From the NCBI GenBank assembly GCA_947088675.1, contig CAMUHN010000004.1, forward strand, positions 28,905 through 92,904: a stretch of DNA of 64,000 nucleotides, written 5' to 3'. The notes beneath the pieces were generated by a model. The model made no database searches. It saw only the letters and a program-made list of their open reading frames with translations, and was not told the origin of the DNA. Below, piece after piece: positions 52,650-61,237 of the stretch (the first letter of the stretch is position 1; every line of letters starts with the position of its first letter). Position numbers and translations under genes: made by a program. The stretch is from an uncultured Roseburia sp. GTDB taxonomy: Bacteria > Bacillota > Clostridia > Lachnospirales > Lachnospiraceae.

Positions 52650-53255
52650 CTAAGTGTGAGACTCTTTGCCGGCTGTGCCGTTTATCCAGATGCGTATTTC
52701 TGTGATGTTGTACAGAATTGGAAGCAGCAGTGCGGCAATTATGATCCCGGAGACACCCTGTACAATATTAAACGGAATGCCTGCAGCGGAAGATACGATC
52801 CCTGCGGAAAGCGCGGCTTTTGTAAACGAACCGCTGCCAAAAGCGGCAAGCGCTGCCTCATACAGAAAATAACCGAGCACCATAAGAGCCTCCCCCACTA
52901 TGCCGCCAATCACTACGCCGAAAAAACGGCCTTTTGCCAAAAAAGCATTGTCCTGTCTGCGTGCAGTACTGCGAAACAGGAACCCGGCGACTGCTGCGGT
53001 CAGCGCTTTGATCAGGAATGTGGCCGGCGCCCAGGAGGCATAGCCGGAAAAAATATCGGAGAACATAGAACCGATTCCCGCTGAAAGCGCTCCTGCGCCG
53101 GGGCCCAGGATAATACCGCACAAAAGTACAAAGCCGTCCCCCGGATGAATATAGCCGAACGTCGGAGTCGGGATTTTTATAATCATTGTTGCAATACATG
53201 TCATTGCCGTAAGCAAAGCGGCAATGACCAGTTTTTTTATTTTCTGGTCTGTCAT
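52650..53255 (-). CDS. ECF transporter S component (PF07155 type)
   Basis: 201 residues, six membrane helices. VIAALLTAMTCIATMII is the first helix. Then come PTFGYIHPGDGFVLLCGIIL and GAGALSAGIGSMFSDIFSGY, the membrane loop motifs of vitamin-type S components; GVVGEALMVLGYF-like follows. The substrate is unknown (a pyrimidine or vitamin is usual). On the minus strand ATG 53255 is 8 nt after AAAGGATGG; the ATG at 53267 touches that site. Confidence 0.85.
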   Translation of the reverse strand: MTDQKIKKLVIAALLTAMTCIATMIIKIPTPTFGYIHPGDGFVLLCGIILGPGAGALSAGIGSMFSDIFSGYASWAPATFLIKALTAAVAGFLFRSTARRQDNAFLAKGRFFGVVIGGIVGEALMVLGYFLYEAALAAFGSGSFTKAALSAGIVSSAAGIPFNIVQGVSGIIIAALLLPILYNITEIRIWINGTAGKESHT

Positions 53256-53331
53256 AAAATATGCCATCCTTTCTTTTCATTTCCTTTGTGATCACAGGAT
53301 GTATTCAATATAACACAAATTGGACTGCATG

Positions 53332-53360
53332 AAATGACCAGTTATAGAATAAATGACCAG
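53332..53360. promoter_or_regulatory. direct repeats upstream of the ECF gene
   Basis: AAATGACCAG occurs at 53332-53341 and 53351-53360, 19 bp apart, with ACCAGTT after both (53337-53343 and 53361-53367). A candidate operator for the S component gene. Confidence 0.45.
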
Positions 53361-53387
53361 ACCAGTTGAAAGCACAATCTCATTCTT

Positions 53388-54416
53388 TTATTCGGACGCT
53401 CCCGGAGAAAATGCTTCCAGCGGACCGGGGGCTGCGGTGGAAGTGCGAAACATCGTATTTGACTGGAATTCCCTGCAATAAATGTATCTGCCCGTAATAT
53501 TGATATCTTTATAATTTCCCTCCGCAACTACAATATAGTCGGAACCGGAGGTTGTCATCCGGCAGAGCGCGGCGTCATCCCCGTTTCTCTGGAAATAGAT
53601 ATAGCTCCCGTAAACGTTAAAGCAGTCGATGCGGTCATCGCAGAGCGTCTTTTTTTCGCCGGTTGCAGTATTGACGCAGGCAAGTTTGTAATTGTCGTCA
53701 CAGTCCAGAAAATAGATGACATTTCCGTTTTCGGCAGGAACCGGCATCCAGCAGTTGCCCTGATAGACGCATTCCCTGGAGTTGCTGGCCGTGTTCAGAC
53801 GCCAGATATTATGGTCGCCGGACAGTCCGTTATAGTAGATATACTGTCCGCTGACACCGCAGGTGTAATAGGGGGTTTTGTCAATCTGTTCTTTCTCATT
53901 GCTGTCAATCTTCACACGGTAGAGCGTAGTTGCTTCTGTTTTGTCATAGTGCAGATAATAGACATAGTCGCCGACTAAAGCCGCATACATGCAAGGCACG
54001 TCGTCCAGAGTTACGGAAGAGCGTTTACTGCCGTCACGGTCTACACGCAGCAGCACATTGCTTTGAAAATTTAAAAAAGAAAATGCGTCTCCGGTGTTTC
54101 TCTCGTTGTTGCAGACATAGTAAATATAGTTTTTATCCGCGTTAATATAGGTTGCCGTGTCATCGGTCAGTTTTTTCAGTTCGGAACCGTCCGCGTTCAT
54201 GGAATAGAGTTTATAACTGTCCGATGGATTGGCGAAGAAAATTTTATCGCCGCTTTCACAGAACAGACCTGTATTATAAAGATTTCCGGGAAGATTGCCG
54301 TTGACATAGGAATTGTTAAAGATTGTCTGTCCGGATCTGTAATTGAACAGGAACAGTACGCCGATCAGTATGACAATACAGAAAATAATTGCGGATGTGA
54401 TTAGTTTTTGTTTCAT
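53388..54416 (-). CDS. membrane-anchored DUF5050 beta-propeller-like protein
   Basis: 342 residues. One N-terminal membrane helix (about 6-26) and then an extracellular region of repeating blades: NKIFFANPSDSYKLYSMNAD-like, DYVYYLHYD, QYIYYNGLSGDHNIWRLN, GSYIYFQRNGDDAALCRM and RYIYCREFQSN. The pattern of YIYY strands with L-Y-x-x-x-x-D-G is that of DUF5050 proteins. Its function is unknown; it may be a surface sensor or binding scaffold. GGGGGA precedes the ATG. It is divergent from pheA. Confidence 0.8.
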   Translation of the reverse strand: MKQKLITSAIIFCIVILIGVLFLFNYRSGQTIFNNSYVNGNLPGNLYNTGLFCESGDKIFFANPSDSYKLYSMNADGSELKKLTDDTATYINADKNYIYYVCNNERNTGDAFSFLNFQSNVLLRVDRDGSKRSSVTLDDVPCMYAALVGDYVYYLHYDKTEATTLYRVKIDSNEKEQIDKTPYYTCGVSGQYIYYNGLSGDHNIWRLNTASNSRECVYQGNCWMPVPAENGNVIYFLDCDDNYKLACVNTATGEKKTLCDDRIDCFNVYGSYIYFQRNGDDAALCRMTTSGSDYIVVAEGNYKDINITGRYIYCREFQSNTMFRTSTAAPGPLEAFSPGASE

Positions 54417-54457
54417 AGGAAAATCCCCCTGTTAGTCTGAATGTATTTCTTAAATTA

Positions 54458-54523
54458 ATTATACATTATTTCGTCATTCTATAGCAAGTGATTCTTGCTA
54501 TTAATTCGTGAATGTAATAATAT
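54458..54523. promoter_or_regulatory. back-to-back promoters sharing a palindrome (DUF5050 gene and pheA)
   Basis: Palindrome ATAGCAAG-TGATT-CTTGCTAT (54481-54501). Its right arm holds the -35 TTGCTA (54495-54500), 17 bp before TAATAT (54518-54523), for pheA. Its left arm holds the minus-strand -35 TTGCTA (54487-54482), 18 bp before TATAAT (54463-54458), for the DUF5050 gene. Confidence 0.7.
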
Positions 54524-54578
54524 GAAAGACAGGAGGAAAAACATTCTGAAGAGACAACGAAAGGAAAAGGAGATTGAA

Positions 54579-55733
54579 GTGAGAGAATTAAACGAACTGC
54601 GTGAGGAGATTGATGTGATTGATGAACGCATAGTGGAATTGTACCGCAGGCGTATGGAAATTACAGCGGAAGTCGCTGAATATAAGATAAGGAACAACAG
54701 ACCGGTCTTTGATCGAAAGAGAGAGCTGGCCAAACTGGAAAGACTTTCGGGTATGGATGAGAGGCCGTTTCACAGACGGGGGATCTGCGAGCTGTTTGAA
54801 CAGATCATGGCGATCAGCAGAAAACGGCAGTATCAGATGATGGCTGAAAACGGGAGTATGGAAAAACCGGATTTTCACGAGGTGGCAAGTCTTGATGATA
54901 CAGGTGCACGCATTGTGTTTCAGGGCACGGAAGGGGCATACGCACAGCTTGCGATGCGGGAGTACTTTGGAGAGAATGCTGAAAACAGCTATCATGTCGA
55001 GACATGGCGGGATGCAATGGAAGCGATCCAAAAAGGGGAGGCCGATTACGCGGTACTTCCGATTGAAAATTCTTCGGCCGGAATCGTATCCGAAAACTAC
55101 GATCTGCTCGTGGAATATGACAATTGTATCGTGGGAGAGCAGATTATCAAAATCAATCATGCGCTGCTCGGCCTGCCGCAGGCAGAGTTATCCGATATTG
55201 CGGAGGTATATTCGCACCCGCAGGCTCTGATGCAGTGCAGCAGATATCTGGAAACGCAGCGCAGCTGGCAGCGCTGCAGCTTAAAAAACACGGCGGTTGC
55301 GGCGCAAAAAGTCAGGGATGATAACGATATAAAAAAAGCTGCGATCGCAAGCGCATTGACTGCAGAAATCTATGGCTTAAAGGTATTAAAAGAAGAGATT
55401 CAAAATAACAGGGAGAATGCGACACGTTTTATTATCGTGGCAAAAGATCATATTTTTACAAAGGACGCAAAAAAGATCAGCATTACGTTTGAGGTCGAGC
55501 ATAAGAGCGGATCGCTCTACCATATGCTGTCGCATTTTATTTTTAACGGAATTAATATGGATCATATTGAGTCGAGGCCTGTACAGAGTAAAAACTGGGA
55601 ATATCGGTTTTTTGTCGATCTGGAAGGCAACTTAAACGATCCTGCCGTATTAAACGCATTATGCGGCCTGCGCGAGGAGGCGATCAGCGTAAAAATATTA
55701 GGAAACTATCGGACAGGAGGGATGGTACAGTGA
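54579..55733 (+). CDS. pheA: bifunctional chorismate mutase/prephenate dehydratase
   Basis: 384 residues. Chorismate mutase domain (about 1-90: LREEIDVIDERIVELYRRRM), prephenate dehydratase (about 110-290: FQGTEGAYAQLAMREYF; LPIENSSAGIV; NATRFIIVA with the catalytic Thr), and a C-terminal ACT domain with the Phe-binding HIESRPVQSKNWEYRFFVD. Makes phenylpyruvate and is feedback-inhibited by Phe. GTG 54579 is 6 nt after AAGGAG; the upstream ATG codons (54495 and 54522) give an unusual basic extension and lie on the promoter. Confidence 0.95.
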   Translation: MRELNELREEIDVIDERIVELYRRRMEITAEVAEYKIRNNRPVFDRKRELAKLERLSGMDERPFHRRGICELFEQIMAISRKRQYQMMAENGSMEKPDFHEVASLDDTGARIVFQGTEGAYAQLAMREYFGENAENSYHVETWRDAMEAIQKGEADYAVLPIENSSAGIVSENYDLLVEYDNCIVGEQIIKINHALLGLPQAELSDIAEVYSHPQALMQCSRYLETQRSWQRCSLKNTAVAAQKVRDDNDIKKAAIASALTAEIYGLKVLKEEIQNNRENATRFIIVAKDHIFTKDAKKISITFEVEHKSGSLYHMLSHFIFNGINMDHIESRPVQSKNWEYRFFVDLEGNLNDPAVLNALCGLREEAISVKILGNYRTGGMVQ

Positions 55734-57040
55734 AAAACATCAATAATCTGATTTTGTATCGTGATTTTGACGATGACGGACTGTTATTGCAGATGGCCTG
55801 GATTATCGGGCATTATCGGGATGAAGAGAAAGACGGCGGCGATGTGGAGGCGCTTTTTTACAACTGCTTAAACAGATTGATTGAGCTTGCCGAAAGTCAT
55901 GGGTTTTCCGGCAACCTCTGGCATATGTTTCTGACTTATCTGATGGTGAATCATGAAAATGCCTACAGCCGTGCCTGCGAAATACGCGGCGAGGTGGACG
56001 GTGCGGTCAATGCGGTCGCTACGCATGATTTTTCTGTTTTGAAAGCCTATTTTAATTATGATTTAAGGGAGATTGGGGCTTATTTTGAAGTAGACTGCAT
56101 GGACGCCATTTTAAATTACAGTGGAAACAGAGAGGGAAAGAAATATTTTAATCAGCGGATACGTGACCGTATTCAAAAACTTTGCAGTCATCTTGAGCGG
56201 TCGAGGGGAACTGTTACGTTTAAAGCGGCTGTAACCGAATTTTACAAAGAGTTCGGGGTTGGGAAATTAGGGCTCCACAAAGCGTTTCGCGTGCTGCATA
56301 AAGAAGACGGTGCAGAGATTATACCGGTTACGAATATTGCGCATGTGAAGCTTGACGACCTTGTCGGTTACGAGGCGGCGAAAAAGAAGCTGACAGAAAA
56401 TACGGAGGCATTTATAAACGGCAGGGAGGCGAATAACTGTCTGCTTTACGGAGATGCCGGCACCGGCAAATCCACAAGCATCAAAGCGATTGCCAATCAG
56501 TATTTTGACAGAGGACTGCGCCTGATTGAAATATATAAGCACCAGTTTTGCGATCTGCATGATGTGATTGCGCAGATCAAAAACCGTAATTATAAATTTA
56601 TTCTTTATATGGACGATTTATCTTTTGAGGAGTTTGAGACGGAATATAAATATTTAAAAGCAGTGATTGAGGGCGGACTTGAGAAAAAACCGGAAAATGT
56701 GCTGATCTATGCAACGTCCAACCGCCGTCATCTGATACGCGAGACATTCCGGGATAAGGAAGAAATACGGGAGGATATGCACACCTCCGATACCGTGCAG
56801 GAAAAGCTTTCTCTCTATGCAAGATTTGGCGTAACGATTTATTTCGGCGCCCCGGATAAAAAGGAGTTTGAGACGATTGTAACTTCGCTTGCGGCGAAAA
56901 ACCAAATCCGGATGAATGAAAAGGAGCTGCTTTTGGAGGCAAATAAATGGGAACTGCAGCATGGCGGACGTTCGGGGCGGACGGCGCAGCAGTTCATTGA
57001 TTATCTGTTGGGAGTAAAAGCCGTACAGACGGCAGAGTGA
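55730..57040 (+). CDS. DUF815 AAA-type ATPase
   Basis: 436 residues. A helical N-terminal half of about 220 residues, then the AAA domain: LLYGDAGTGKSTSIKAIANQ (Walker A), FILYMDDLSFEEFE (Walker B), IYATSNRRHLIRE and a C-terminal lid (GRSGRTAQQFIDYL). Matches DUF815 (PF05673) of unknown function. GTG 55730 overlaps the pheA stop by 4 nt, with GGAGGG 8 nt before. It is followed at once by ppx and ppk, so a link to polyphosphate metabolism is possible. Confidence 0.88.
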   Translation: MKNINNLILYRDFDDDGLLLQMAWIIGHYRDEEKDGGDVEALFYNCLNRLIELAESHGFSGNLWHMFLTYLMVNHENAYSRACEIRGEVDGAVNAVATHDFSVLKAYFNYDLREIGAYFEVDCMDAILNYSGNREGKKYFNQRIRDRIQKLCSHLERSRGTVTFKAAVTEFYKEFGVGKLGLHKAFRVLHKEDGAEIIPVTNIAHVKLDDLVGYEAAKKKLTENTEAFINGREANNCLLYGDAGTGKSTSIKAIANQYFDRGLRLIEIYKHQFCDLHDVIAQIKNRNYKFILYMDDLSFEEFETEYKYLKAVIEGGLEKKPENVLIYATSNRRHLIRETFRDKEEIREDMHTSDTVQEKLSLYARFGVTIYFGAPDKKEFETIVTSLAAKNQIRMNEKELLLEANKWELQHGGRSGRTAQQFIDYLLGVKAVQTAE

Positions 57041-57050
57041 GGGATGATAT

Positions 57051-58583
57051 ATGGCAGTTTTTACATTTGCGGCAATTTATATCGGATCATATGAGGTGAG
57101 TTTAAAAATTTTCGAGCTCTCCACGAAAAAGAAAATGAGGGAAATTGATTATGTCAGAAGCCGGATTGAGCTTGGCAGAGATGCCTATTCCAAGGGAAGC
57201 ATCGGATACGAGATGGTCGAGGCGCTGTGCGATACGCTGGCGGAATTTACCGGGATCATGAAAGCGTACCGTGTTGACAGCTATGAAGCCTGTGCGTCCG
57301 CTGCGCTTCGCGATGCAGGAAACGAACTTTTTATTTTGGATCAGATCCGCATTCGTACAGGACTTAACGTAAATGTGCTCAGCAATTCCGAGCATCGTTT
57401 TATCAGCTACAGGGCGCTTGCCGCGCGCGACGGGTTTGAGGAGCTGATTCAAAAGCGGACGGCTGTCATTGATATCGGAGGCGGCGGCCTGCAGCTGACG
57501 CTGTTTGACAACGGGAGCGCGGTGACGACAGAATACATGGCGATCGGTACGATGCGTCTTCGGAATCAGCTGGCGGACAAGAGCGCCAATCTGGAACAGT
57601 ATGAGCTTCAAATGGAGGAAATGGTCAACAAGGAACTGGATGTGTTCTGCGCGATGTTTTTAGAGGGCAAAAAAATTCCCCGGCTGATCTTTGTCGGCGA
57701 CTATATTATGGAAGTCGCAAGAAAAGTTGAAAAAAAGCATGATAATAAAATGGTCAGCGCAGAAAAATTTATCGGCTATCTGGAGAAAATACGCAGAAAA
57801 TCAATTGAGATGATTTCCTCAGAACTTAGCATTTCCAATGACAGCGACCCGCTTGTCGTTCCTTATATGATTATTTTTGAATGCATGGCAAAAAAAATGG
57901 GAGCGGAGGAAATCTGGGCCCCGGGCGTGGGAATCAGCGACGGAATTGCCTGTGGATTTGCGCTGAAGAATCATATATTCAAACTGGAGCATGATTTTGA
58001 CGCGGATATTCTTTCGGCTGCGCGCTGTATGGCGGCAAGGTATATGAGTTATTCCCCGCATATTGATGCGCTCTGCGCTATGTCTACGCTGATTTTTGAC
58101 ACGATGAAAAAAGTTCACGGCCTGTCGGCGCGTGAGCGTCTGCTGCTGCAGGTTGCCGCTATTCTGCATGACTGCGGGAAATATATCAGTATTGCAAATT
58201 CACCTGTGTGCGCATACCATATTATTATGTCGTCAGAGATTATCGGGCTTTTGCACCATGAGCGTGAGATAGTCGCAAATACGGTGCTCTATAATACGCA
58301 TCCGGTTCCGACTTATCCGGAACTGTCGGGTGAGCTTGACCAGGAAAGTTATCTTGTTGTAGCAAAGCTTGCGGCTATTCTTCGTGTCTCCAATGCGATG
58401 GACAGGAGCCACAAGCAGAAATTTAAGAAAGTAAAGGCTGTAATCCGGGGCAGGGAGCTTGTCATTACGATTGAGACGGAAGATGACATCACGCTGGAAA
58501 AAACATTGTTTGATGTAAAGACGGCTTATTTTGAGAGTGTATTCAGTATCAAACCTGTGATCAAAAGAAAACGTATTGTTTGA
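57051..58583 (+). CDS. ppx: exopolyphosphatase/pppGpp phosphohydrolase family with HD domain
   Basis: 510 residues. The ASKHA-type N-terminal domain has an altered first loop (FAAIYIGSYEVSLKIFE; the usual D-x-G-S has Y-I-G-S) and the second phosphate loop VIDIGGGGLQLTLF. The C-terminal HD domain has AAILHDCGKYISIANS and LLHHEREIVANTV. Hydrolyses polyphosphate or pppGpp. It lies 10 nt after the ATPase gene and 12 nt before ppk. Confidence 0.9.
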   Translation: MAVFTFAAIYIGSYEVSLKIFELSTKKKMREIDYVRSRIELGRDAYSKGSIGYEMVEALCDTLAEFTGIMKAYRVDSYEACASAALRDAGNELFILDQIRIRTGLNVNVLSNSEHRFISYRALAARDGFEELIQKRTAVIDIGGGGLQLTLFDNGSAVTTEYMAIGTMRLRNQLADKSANLEQYELQMEEMVNKELDVFCAMFLEGKKIPRLIFVGDYIMEVARKVEKKHDNKMVSAEKFIGYLEKIRRKSIEMISSELSISNDSDPLVVPYMIIFECMAKKMGAEEIWAPGVGISDGIACGFALKNHIFKLEHDFDADILSAARCMAARYMSYSPHIDALCAMSTLIFDTMKKVHGLSARERLLLQVAAILHDCGKYISIANSPVCAYHIIMSSEIIGLLHHEREIVANTVLYNTHPVPTYPELSGELDQESYLVVAKLAAILRVSNAMDRSHKQKFKKVKAVIRGRELVITIETEDDITLEKTLFDVKTAYFESVFSIKPVIKRKRIV

Positions 58584-58595
58584 CGGAGGATTTTC

Positions 58596-60746
58596 ATGGA
58601 GAAAAAAATTGATTTTGCAAATCCGCAGTATTATGAGAACCGCGAACTCAGCTGGCTGAAGTTTAACGCGCGTGTTTTAAACGAGGCCAGAGATAAGAAG
58701 ATTCCGCTTTTGGAACGTCTGAAATTTGTCAGCATAACATCGTCTAACCTGGATGAATTTTTTATGGTTCGCGTCGCCTCACTGAAAGATATGGTACATG
58801 CCGATTATAAGAAACCTGATATTGCGGGGATGACGGCAAAGGAACAGCTTGCCGCTATTAACAGCAATACAAGAGAGCTGGTAAATCTGCAGTATCAGAC
58901 ATACAACAGGTCGCTTTCGCCGCTTTTAAATCAGAACGGCATTTATGTGATTGACGCTTATGAGAAGCTGGACGATCAGCAGGCGGAGTATGTTGACCGT
59001 TATTTTATGGAAAACGTTTATCCGGTGCTGACGCCGATGGCTGTGGATGCGTCAAGGCCGTTTCCGTTAATACGCAATAAGACGTTAAATATTGCAGCGC
59101 TTCTTTCAAGAAAGGAGACGGGGAATAAGGAGCTTGTAAAGAAAGGCAAAGACGCTTTGGAGTTTGCCACAGTACAGGTGCCCGGAGGTCTGCCGCGCCT
59201 TGTATCTGTGCCGTCAGAAGAGGGGAGTCATACATTTATTCTGTTGGAACAGATCATTGAAAAGAATATTGACCGTCTGTTTTTAAATTATAACGTGCTC
59301 GGCGCTTATCCATACCGTATCATGCGGAATGCAGATCTTTCCATTGATGAGGACGAGGCGGAAGATCTGTTAAAGGAGATCCAGAAACAGCTGAAGAGGA
59401 GGCAGTGGGGTGAGGTAATCCGCCTTGAAATTGAGGCAAATGCAAACAAGAAGCTTTTGCGCTTTCTGAAATCGGAATTAAAGGTAGCCGAGGAAGATAT
59501 CTATGAGATCCAGGGACCGATTGATTTTACATTTCTGATGAAAATGTATGGTATGGAAGGATATGACCATTTGCGTTACGAGCCGTATAAGCCGCAGCGC
59601 ATTCCAAGAATCGAATCGGGTGAAAATATTTTTGATACGATTAAAAAAGGCGATATTCTGCTGCACCATCCTTACCAGACATTTGAGCCTGTTGTTGATT
59701 TTATCCGGCAGGCGGCAAAAGATCCGGATGTGCTTGCCATCAAGCAGACGCTCTACCGCGTCAGCGGCAATTCTCCGATTATTGCTTCTCTGGCGCAGGC
59801 GGCCGAGAACGGCAAGCAGGTATCGGTGCTGGTGGAGCTTAAGGCAAGGTTCGACGAGGAGCATAATATTGTCTGGGCAAAGAAACTGGAGCAGGCGGGA
59901 TGTCATGTCATCTATGGTCTTGTCGGGTTAAAGACGCACAGCAAAATTGCGCTGGTGGTAAGGAACGAGGAAGAGGGGATCCGCCGCTATGTACATCTGG
60001 GCACCGGAAATTATAATGATTCTACGGCGAAGCTTTATACGGACTGCGGAATTTTTACCTGCAATGAGGCGATCGGAGAGGATGCGACGGCAGTATTTAA
60101 TATGCTAAGCGGATATTCCGAGCCGTTGTCCTGGAATGAACTGTCGCTGGCGCCGCTGTGGCTGCGCGCAAAGTTTATGCATTTAATCGAACGCGAGACA
60201 AAACACGCAAAGGCGGGAAAACCGGCAAAAATTGTTGCAAAGATGAACTCCCTCTGCGACGAGGGAATTATTGCCGCACTGTATGCGGCATCAGCGGCAG
60301 GCGTTTCGATTCAGCTGATTGTGCGCGGAATTTGCTGTATCAAAGTCGGCATTCCGGGTGTCAGCGAGAATATTGAGGTGCGTTCGATTGTCGGAAATTT
60401 TTTGGAGCACAGCAGGATTTTTTATTTTGCAAACGACGGGCAGGAAGAAATCTATATGGGAAGCGCCGACTGGATGCCGCGCAATCTTGACCGACGCGTG
60501 GAAATTCTGTTTCCGGTATTAAATGAGGAGATCAGGAGAGAAGTAAAACATATTCTGGATGTGGAACTTTTGGATAATACGAAAGCGAATATTCTCTGTC
60601 CCGACGGGAATTACGAAAAAGTTGACAAGAGGGGAAAGATGCTGGTCAATTCTCAGATGCAGTTTTGCAAAGAGGCGACCGAAGCTGTGCCAAAACCGGA
60701 ACATATTTATAAGGAGAGGGTGTTTGTGCCGGCGGAACCGGTATAG
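58596..60746 (+). CDS. ppk1: polyphosphate kinase 1
   Basis: 716 residues, normal for PPK1. The N-terminal domain opens NPQYYENRELSWLKFNARVL, continuing to SNLDEFFMVRVA. Two phospholipase-D-like halves: LKARFDEEHNIVWAKKLEQA and GLKTHSKIALVVR with the phospho-accepting His448; GTGNYNDSTAKLYTD; and GVSENIEVRSIVGNFLEHSR. It reversibly makes polyphosphate from ATP. AAATTT-rich repeat B follows its stop. Confidence 0.97.
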   Translation: MEKKIDFANPQYYENRELSWLKFNARVLNEARDKKIPLLERLKFVSITSSNLDEFFMVRVASLKDMVHADYKKPDIAGMTAKEQLAAINSNTRELVNLQYQTYNRSLSPLLNQNGIYVIDAYEKLDDQQAEYVDRYFMENVYPVLTPMAVDASRPFPLIRNKTLNIAALLSRKETGNKELVKKGKDALEFATVQVPGGLPRLVSVPSEEGSHTFILLEQIIEKNIDRLFLNYNVLGAYPYRIMRNADLSIDEDEAEDLLKEIQKQLKRRQWGEVIRLEIEANANKKLLRFLKSELKVAEEDIYEIQGPIDFTFLMKMYGMEGYDHLRYEPYKPQRIPRIESGENIFDTIKKGDILLHHPYQTFEPVVDFIRQAAKDPDVLAIKQTLYRVSGNSPIIASLAQAAENGKQVSVLVELKARFDEEHNIVWAKKLEQAGCHVIYGLVGLKTHSKIALVVRNEEEGIRRYVHLGTGNYNDSTAKLYTDCGIFTCNEAIGEDATAVFNMLSGYSEPLSWNELSLAPLWLRAKFMHLIERETKHAKAGKPAKIVAKMNSLCDEGIIAALYAASAAGVSIQLIVRGICCIKVGIPGVSENIEVRSIVGNFLEHSRIFYFANDGQEEIYMGSADWMPRNLDRRVEILFPVLNEEIRREVKHILDVELLDNTKANILCPDGNYEKVDKRGKMLVNSQMQFCKEATEAVPKPEHIYKERVFVPAEPV

Positions 60747-60766
60747 GAGTCAAAAAAATTTCAGTT

Positions 60767-60818
60767 GGATGCTCACTGCGCGCATAAGGAAAACGGCTGC
60801 GAAAGCAGCCGCGCTCCG
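60767..60818. repeat. short interspersed repeat B, copy 2
   Basis: 52 bp aligned to 52591-52643. The inner hairpin GGCTGC-GAAA-GCAGCC has a GNRA-type loop, and outer GCGCG pairs with CGCGC. It is followed by GGCGC-GGGTAA-GCGCC. Lies 21 bp after the ppk stop. Confidence 0.65.
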
Positions 60819-60922
60819 GCGCGGGTAAGCGCCAGAATGCACGTCTTTTTCCATGAAGATCTCTCTGATAGACTGTGTTTTGGGAGAAAAATCTGTTTTT
60901 GGGATTGCCGGCGCAGAGAAAG

Positions 60923-61237
60923 TCAGGAAATTTTTTGCTTTAAGTCCAGTACGTCTGATTCCAGTCTTCTGACTTTAATGCTTAACAGTTCAAGTTCGCT
61001 GCTGGGTTTCATGGCTTCATGCAGATTTCCTGACAGATCAAGATGTCCCTCCGCAACACGCTGAATATTGACGCGGAGTTCATTATCGATAATCATATCC
61101 ATTTTTATAATTTTGGTCTTAACCGTATTCATATCGGATTTCAAGTCACAGACATCGGATTTCAAATCAGAAACATCAGATTTTATCTGGGTCAGATCTT
61201 TTAAAATTAAATCCAGTTTTTCAGTTTCAGTCATCAT
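60923..61237 (-). CDS. small coiled-coil protein overlapping the PHP gene
   Basis: 104 residues. The first half is a heptad coiled coil with internal repeats (SDVSDLKSDVCDLKSDM), then a second helical segment (KVRRLESDVLDLKQ). No membrane part and no domain recognised; coiled coils of this kind occur as short hypothetical proteins in clostridia. ATG 61237 (or 61234) overlaps the stop of the PHP gene by 11 nt on the minus strand, so it is probably coupled. Ribosome site weak. Confidence 0.55.
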   Translation of the reverse strand: MMTETEKLDLILKDLTQIKSDVSDLKSDVCDLKSDMNTVKTKIIKMDMIIDNELRVNIQRVAEGHLDLSGNLHEAMKPSSELELLSIKVRRLESDVLDLKQKIS

